Source: Nectonema munidae
Taxonomy: Eukaryota; Nematomorpha; Nectonematoida; Nectonematidae
DNA length: 64,000 nucleotides
NCBI GenBank assembly: GCA_030549495.1
Contig: JAUIRK010000113.1
Span: forward strand, 77,501 to 141,500
Direction of reading: 5' to 3'
In this document: positions 57,490 to 64,000 of the stretch, one piece after another
How the letters are laid out: each line of letters begins with the position of its first letter
Position numbering within the stretch: position 1 is the first letter of the stretch
Made by a program: the position numbers and the translations under genes
The notes under the pieces: generated by a model
Told to the model about the DNA's origin: nothing
Databases searched by the model: none
The model's input: the letters and a program-made list of their open reading frames with translations, nothing else

Positions 57490-59780
57490 CCTCGGTAAGA
57501 ATAGGACCATTTTTATGCCATATCTCGTTATAGGGGAGTAAATTTCTTATATACCATTTGCAATTCTATTTTATCTTTTTGCAATTCTGTTTTGTCCTTT
57601 GCAATTCTCTATCTGAATTAAAATTTTTGATTGTTATGTTTATATTGTTTTCATATGTGTCATTTTTATTTAAACTCTTTTTTGATATATTAAAATTATT
57701 TTAATATTAAATTTACTATATTATTCACAACCAATTAGCAATTAAATTATTACAATTTTTATTATTTCTTCAAAATTTTTTAATTTTTTTAATTAAAAAA
57801 TTTTGCACTTTAATATGGAAATATCTTTTTAATTGGCTAAATATAATTTCAACACACACTGTAAAAAATCTGTTTAAGTTATAAACGCATTTTTAAACAC
57901 AAAAAGTGTCCATTTTTAGAAACACTTTTTATATAAACGCGTTCAAATTTTATGCGTCTAGAAAAAAAATGTTTAAATTTTACGTGTTCCAAAATATTCC
58001 GTTTTGATAAAAAGTGTTCTCAAATGTTGTGATGAGATTCTAAGCACATATCAATTAAGTATTTTGTGTTTTAATTGAATATTTTAACCTTCATTTCTTA
58101 GAAATTTTACAAAAGTTATGGGATCTTTTTTGGTAGTATGGCTGCTTTGCTATACTACTCTTCATTTTTGTCTGTATCGCCGTTGCCTATAAAAAATTTT
58201 GTTTATTCATAACAAGTTTCGAATAACGAAAAAAAGGATCATGAAATATCAAGTTTGTGAATAATTTTATAATTCATTACATCGAACTAATCTTGAGTGC
58301 CATTAAGCAGTTCAGCCATACTAACAAAAAATTGAAATCATTAAAATTAGCCAAATAAAAGCAGGAGATATTTATAAAAAGGGACATTTGCATTATTGTT
58401 TAAAAAAAACAAATGTAAAGTTCACCTTATACTCAAGAATATTAAAATAGAAAAATTGTGATCAGTTATAACTTTTTTATCTTCAAAAAGCAAATAAAGC
58501 AAACAGTGAAATTTTATTCAAATTCAAGAAAAATGTATTTTTTCAAGCATTAAATATTTATTGCTTTGGAAAAAAGGGCTTTCGTATTTCAATAGATGAG
58601 TTTGGAAAAATCTCAGAATTTGAAAGCATTTGGGATATGAAAGGTCGAAAACGTAGTACACACTCTTTGGCTTTATATTGTAGATTGTACCCACCTACAA
58701 TCACTGGGTGGGAGAAAGGGGAGTGGGGGGGGGGGGGGGGGGGGGCAAACACTAAGGTATATAGGAAAGGAGAGGTGGGTCACGGCCTCTTCAGACGCGG
58801 GCCAAGCTACTCCTCTGGTTCGGCACATATGAAAATTTTTTAATTGAAATATTGTCCTTTTTCAAAAAACAGTAAACGCTGTCAAACCAATGTGTTCTTA
58901 ATGTTTTATTTATACCATAAATTTGTTAAAAAATTAAAGAACTTCAAAAAAACTGAATTAAAAAAATTGTTTGAAAACTAGCTTTAAAAACATATTGAAT
59001 ATTTAAAGTGTCTATTCAAATGTATAAAAAGAAAAATTTGTGCGCCTATTTTATATAAAAACAGATTAGAAATTACATGTGAAATATTTAAAATAAAAAG
59101 GTATAGTTAGTGGTGAAACAAGACAAGAGTACTCTACTGTAGTGATTTTATTCAAATCAGAAATAATAATTAAAAGGTTCGATAAGTATCCTCCCATTTT
59201 GTCATATCTTTAGCTCTGCCACCAAGAAACATTGACAAAAAGAAAAATATCGATTTATCAATAAATTTTACCTACACTATTTATTAAAGTTGAAAATTAA
59301 AGTTTTTCATTTTAAATATAGAAACGCTCTTTGAATCTTAAATAGAAAAACCAAGTTTACCTTTTTCCAAATAAGAAGAAATAAAAGAACTCTTATATAT
59401 ACACTCAGTAACAGCAAGTAAAAAACAAATAACTTCCTCTTATTCATTCGCGCACGTTTGTGACATAAAGGAAATAAGACAATGAATGCGTTATAGGCAT
59501 AACGTCATACGTCATAAGCCATATGCAAAAAACATTACGTCACCACTTCCTGAATCTACTTAATCGATTTCCTTTATGCTTAGATCAATTAAGATCGAAT
59601 GACATGTTCGTTTCAAAATACATTAGTCAGAATCGATGAAATATAATTGCTTCTTCTCTTTATGATATGGGAAATTCCTATGTGTTCTCTTTTATAGCAC
59701 AAAGACTTTTCCTATTCAACAGGCTGCTGTCAGCACATAAAGTGTCTATATTTTAAAAACACCCATCCTAGGGACGACAT
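57490..59780. other. AT-rich intergenic stretch with small repeats
   Basis: TTTGCAATTCTATTTTATC and variants are repeated three times at about 57566-57620. TTTAAAC-rich and TGTTTAAA-rich sequence occurs near 57850-58030. A run of 21 G residues lies at 58725-58745. Three CRE-like ACGTCA motifs lie at about 59499-59540. No gene was recognised. Confidence 0.45.
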
Positions 59781-59781
59781 T

Positions 59782-60335
59782 TAGGGATGGAGTCAAATTC
59801 CAGGGGTAGATTGTTCCTAACCTAGCATGCCTTAAATTATGTATATCTTTCTTAACCCTATAACATGTATCAAATATTATTTATTAATAATATATAAGAT
59901 ATTGCATGCCTTCAAACGCTTCTATTTTTGTAGCATATACCTTTTATAATCATATTCTTTTATTTAGGAACAAGATACATTCCGTCGTGCCGGTTTTTTA
60001 CCCTATTTTTCTTCCTCTGAAGAATTCAAAGGTTTTTACGGTTAGGTAGTGCTCTGGCGACACGATTCTACCCTTGTTAGTAATCAAGCTATCACTAGAC
60101 AATAAGTTTGTTTCCCAAATTGGGAGCGTTCGCGTTAGGATTGTATCGTTCTCTCAGTTGTATTTATATATTGTCACATAAATTCTTGTAAAATACTATA
60201 TATAATAGAGCTATTCTTTTGTAACAAGGGCCGATTGGTGTTTAGTGGGATGGAAAGTCCAGTTAGACTTGGACTCAGCATTCCGGGCGGGCCACGATAT
60301 TCGAAAGGATGGGTGCGAACGTCACAAAACAACTT
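59782..60335 (+). repeat. 5'-truncated copy of the long LINE's 3' region
   Basis: It is the inverse-orientation counterpart of 36660-37235, matching over its whole length, from GGGATGGAGTCAAATT through TCTGGCGACACGATTCTACC to GGATGGGTGCGAACGTCACA. It ends in an AATT-repeat tail (CTTAATTAATTAATTAAC). The two copies are close in sequence, with scattered differences. Confidence 0.85.
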
Positions 60336-60339
60336 AATT

Positions 60340-62925
60340 AATTAATTAACATCCTGCATACACTTTTGAGATGTACATGAGACATGCTCTAATGCTATAA
60401 AAAATAATTCTGTATTTTAATGATATCTATCTGTCCTATATAGAAAATTTAAATCGATACAGTTTAATTTTTTTGTTTAAACTCTAAACACAAAACGGAA
60501 TAGTTGGAAATTTTATATGGTTATAATGTTATATGATTATAAATATTTTTCAACATAAAAATGTCTAAATCTTATATAATATGTTTAAATGCTAAATATT
60601 TTCCTTTCAATGTAATTTTAGGTGTAAAGTGTTTAGGTTTTAAACATTATTTAAACGGACAAAATAGAACTAAAAATGGTATTTAATTAATATCAGAAGA
60701 AATTATGGATTCGTGAAAATTTTGCTATTTGCCAATGACGACGAGACAGCATACCAAGTCTGAAAATTAAAATTATGTATTTCATTTACGATAAAATGTG
60801 TTCAAGTGTGAAAAAGTGTTCAAAAGGCTAATACATTTTCTTTTAGGCAATTTGAATGTGTAAAATACTATTTCAATGTTAATTTTATTCTTTGAATAAA
60901 TTAGACCTTCTTATTTTTAAAGAAAAACTGATCGGTGAACATCCATGTTAAAAATTTTCATTATTTAATTTAACGTTAAAAAATTCTTGGTTTGTATGAG
61001 GTCTTTCTCACAAAGCTCTACGAACTGTTTTTTTTATTGATGTTTTCAAAAATAAGTAAACCGCGTAAACACTGGTGTTTAATCCGCTATTATTTTTAGG
61101 AAGCTTGTATGTGTGAATGACCGGCGCCATAACTTTAGAAGAACTTCTATATAAGATAAATGAAAGGAATACAAATGAAGAAATAATTTTTAAAGGATTA
61201 ATCTAGATACTGGTGATATATCATAAGCGTTTGGCCTATTTTCGTTCGCATACTTTTCAATTTCAACTTTTTTCCATAGGTTAAATTCTGTTTACGTAGA
61301 TGACCCAAACTTCCGTTTTTAGTCAATTCATTCGGGTAAAGGAGTGCGGATTTTAAACGCTAGTGTTCATGGTATTCCAAAAAATAAGATGTATCTTTTA
61401 TTTTATAGTATTTCTTAAGGTATACTACAAAATCGCAATAATATTTGCTTTACTTCTCAGTAAGCATTATACACGAAAAATTAGAAAACTATCTTTGAAG
61501 TGCATTCTGGGAAAATTTCTATATATAGTAATCTTAAAGCAATACCATCAGTTGTTTCATTGAGGCCAATTTATCTATTGGTTTTTTTTAAGTTACCCTA
61601 AATTGAAGATTATATTTTAAAGGAGACAAATTCGATATAAAAAATTTTTTCCATCGTTGTAAAAAAAATTCAATTGATTGAAAAAAAATGTTGACATAAA
61701 TTTAAAATGTAACCATGAAATCGTTTTATAGAACAAAAAATTGGAAAAAGTTACTCCAAGCTATTTTTTAATTTTTTCAAAATAATTGAGTGTATTTGTT
61801 TTTTATAAAAATACATTAAATAAAATAAATCTTATTTAAAGCATATATGGCTTTAATAAATGCCTGAATTTCCAATTTTTGTATTTATTAATTGTTAACA
61901 TTGGAAAAAAGTGGGCTCTTAAAAGTGCTAAATCAACTTCTCTTCACAATATCCTGTTTTTATCTCTATTCAAATCTACGTTTGATTGGATGGAGGCGAA
62001 TTTGATCAAAATTTATCAATTTGCTATTTAGATGATCTTTTTTCAACGTTCGTTTACTCATGCATGGAGTAGTAGAAATATTTAACATCCAAATACTATG
62101 CATGCAAAGCCTTACTACTAATTTATGTATGAAGTGTATACGGAGTATATGAGATATATCATATATATATATATATATACAATATACATTATAAACACGA
62201 TGATGATTATAATAATAATAATAATATATTTGAGATTCTTCCTTTGAGATTATAAGCATGACCTTGATTTTTCTAGAATAATGTGCAATGTCAATCGATA
62301 TGAAAATGGAGAGAACACAATTTTGTGAAGGTGTGCTAGAGAGTCTTTTGTAATTTCTCTTCACTTATGTTTACTTTCCAATTAAAAAGGTAAAACTACC
62401 TAAAGCAGTACATTTACTCATTTGTTATCACTATAATATATACACAGCCACGTAGCCAGCAGTGGGCATTTGAGGGGCTTGTCTCTCCTCTAACGTCGTA
62501 CATGGGCCACAGCCAAAATAAGCTATACAAAATGCATTGGAAAATATAAGTTGACAATTGATTTTGTAAAAACTTGGTCTTCTAAAGCATTATTAGCATT
62601 TACCAATGATACACATTCAAAATATTGAGCAAGATTTTACCCCTTTTTAGGACTCAGACGTAAGCTGCTTCTTTAGTAGTGTTTCTCAACGTGGTTCATG
62701 TGGGCCTCCAAGGGGTCCACAATATTTTTAGAAGGGGGCGTATAAGAATATTTAAAATTTGGAGTCTATCGAATTTTGCAAAGGGTTGATATTAAAAATA
62801 AAATTTTAATGTTTATTATTTTGCTGACGAAAAGTTTTGAAATTGGAAAAAATTATATATTGTGGGAAGAAGCTCAGTTACATGTGTCTGCTTTCCCATT
62901 TTCATATCTTGTTGAAACATTTTTG
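60340..62925. other. AT-rich intergenic stretch with microsatellites
   Basis: A TA run lies at 62160-62180 and an ATA run near 62206-62228. hAT-like ends are possible at 62450-62470 (GCCACGTAGCCAGCAGTGGG) and 62678-62705 (AGTGTTTCTCAACGTGGTTC). No gene was recognised. Confidence 0.45.
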
Positions 62926-62929
62926 ATAC

Positions 62930-64000
62930 TTCTTTTTCTTCTTCTTCTTTTACACCTTGTCCCCAAGTTGGGGGTCGGTGGTCATGATCTTGAGCCTCCA
63001 TTTTCCTCTATCCTCAGCATCATCTTCTAACCCGAGAGTGTGTATTTTTTTCCAAGAACCCATCTTTCCATCTCTTGCAAGGTCTTCCCCTTTTTCTTTT
63101 GGCGACTACAGTCCCATAAAAAGCTTTTCGAACGATGTTCTCTTCTTTCATTCTTAGTGCATGGCCATACCACCTTAGTTTGCTTCTTTCTATAACACTT
63201 AAAACACTAAAGGTCACTAGGCTACGTCTCCTGACTTCTTCGTTTTTATGCGATCTTTCAACGATATTCCTAGTATTTTCCTCAACATATTCAATTCTGT
63301 TGTGGCAAACTTTCTTTCATCCTCCTTTTTTAAAGTTAGACATTCTCTTCCATAAGTCATGACCGGTCTGATGATTGTTGTATATACCTTTAATTTCAGG
63401 GCGATTCATTTATCGTACAGCACAGGTTTCATTTCTTTCCCCTTCATCCAACGCGGATTTTTTTCTTGCTTGCACTTCTTTCTCACAAGTCCCATTTTCT
63501 GCAATTTGAGAACCCAAATACTTGTACTACTCATGGTTTCAGTTTTGTTAACATTTACCTTCAAGCCTATTTTTTCTAGACACGTTTGCCGCAGGACTTT
63601 TCTATTTTGTAGCTTTTTTACTGTCGGCCAGAATCACCAAATCATCAGCAAAAAGCAACTACCAAAGTTCTTCTGCTCTAAGCTCTTCAGAAACTACATC
63701 TAAACTGATGGTAAACAAAAGTGGGCTGATCCTTGATGAAGACCCACTTTTATTCCAAATTCTCTGGATATTCCATTTAGTCTTCTAACTACATTCTTAC
63801 TGTTTTTGTACATTTCCATTACAAACCTTACTAATTTTTCTGGTACTTCTTTCTTCCTTAAACAAGCATAAAGTGGATCTATACGTACCCTGTCATAAGC
63901 CTTCTCCATATCAATAAATCCACAATAAACTGACATGTCTCTTTCCAGACTTTTTTCTATCAGTTGTCTCCTCACGAATATTGCATCAACTGTGGTTTTA
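62930..64000 (-). mobile_element. RTE-like LINE, 3' half, cut by the window end
   Basis: The minus strand has QLIEKSLERDMSVYCGFIDM and EKAYDRVRIDPLYACLRKKE (63970-63850), followed by REFGIKVGLHQGSA (the GLHQGSALSP block) near 63760. LLFADDLVILA is near 63655-63625. The C-terminal signature RSKLRWYGHALRMKEENIV and KRKRGRPCKRWKD lies at 63190-63060. A GAA-repeat tail, CTTCTTCTTCTT on the plus strand at about 62935-62952, marks the 3' end. The blocks lie in different frames. The element continues beyond the window. Confidence 0.85.

Noticed and set aside
61966-62364. Open frame of 132 codons on the minus strand
   Set aside because: It contains runs of Y and alternating I/Y encoded by microsatellites, and the rest shows no motif.
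1-64000. CRISPR arrays, operons, rRNA genes, stand-alone tRNA genes and LTR elements or virus-like insertions
   Set aside because: None was seen. Direct repeats are tandem satellites without unique spacers, the only tRNA-like sequence is the SINE head, and all reverse transcriptase pieces are of LINE type.

Overview
The window looks like a gene-poor, AT-rich animal nuclear genome, most likely an invertebrate and possibly an arthropod. I see no bacterial-style operons. Coding sequence consists of one intron-bearing host-type gene, its damaged duplicate, and many fragments of transposable elements: hAT, piggyBac, pogo/Tigger, several LINE lineages, a Penelope-like element, a tRNA-derived SINE and MITEs. 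The species cannot be fixed from sequence alone.

The central finding is a segmental duplication of about 6.3 kb, with copies at roughly 13.39-19.64 kb and 30.19-36.65 kb in the same orientation. Each copy carries a five-exon minus-strand gene. The exons join in one frame using only phase 1 introns: a signal-peptide exon, a five-cysteine exon, a 147-codon exon, a 37-codon exon and a last exon of 132 residues plus stop. Copy A (18852 to 13630) is open throughout and predicts 401 residues. Copy B (35542 to 30430) keeps every splice site but has an extra base in exon 3. I do not recognise the family with confidence. Copy A's first intron holds a clean 1.13 kb hAT insertion with a perfect 8-bp target duplication. 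Related relics of the upstream block lie in inverted orientation near 25 kb and 47.3 kb.

Layout: 0-2.1 kb, nothing recognised. 2.1-5.2 kb, MITE, SINE, ZBED-type hAT relic and tandem repeats. 5.3-7.1 kb, LINE. 7.1-9.75 kb, dispersed repeat and two tandem arrays. 11.2-11.8 kb, LINE fragment. 13.4-19.6 kb, gene copy A. 19.9-21.8 kb, a decayed transposon-like coding relic and a piggyBac split by a MITE. 22.2-24.5 kb, LINE. 26-28 kb, piggyBac and a foldback. 28.4-30.2 kb, dispersed repeat, Penelope-like fragment and LINE tail. 30.2-36.65 kb, gene copy B. 36.66-44.06 kb, one long Jockey/I-type LINE interrupted by two hAT elements. 44.7-47.3 kb, a nearly whole ZNF862-like hAT at the centre of an inverted repeat. 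48-54 kb, mostly featureless AT-rich DNA. 54.2-57.5 kb, pogo/Tigger element with a piggyBac MITE inside. 59.8-60.3 kb, truncated LINE tail. 62.9-64 kb, RTE-like LINE running off the window.

The long LINE's 3' region occurs three times (36.66, 52.8 and 59.8 kb) with a common end and a short-repeat tail, which explains otherwise mysterious repeats. The nested insertions give a relative chronology: the LINE is older than the hATs in it, and the piggyBac near 21 kb is older than the MITE in it.
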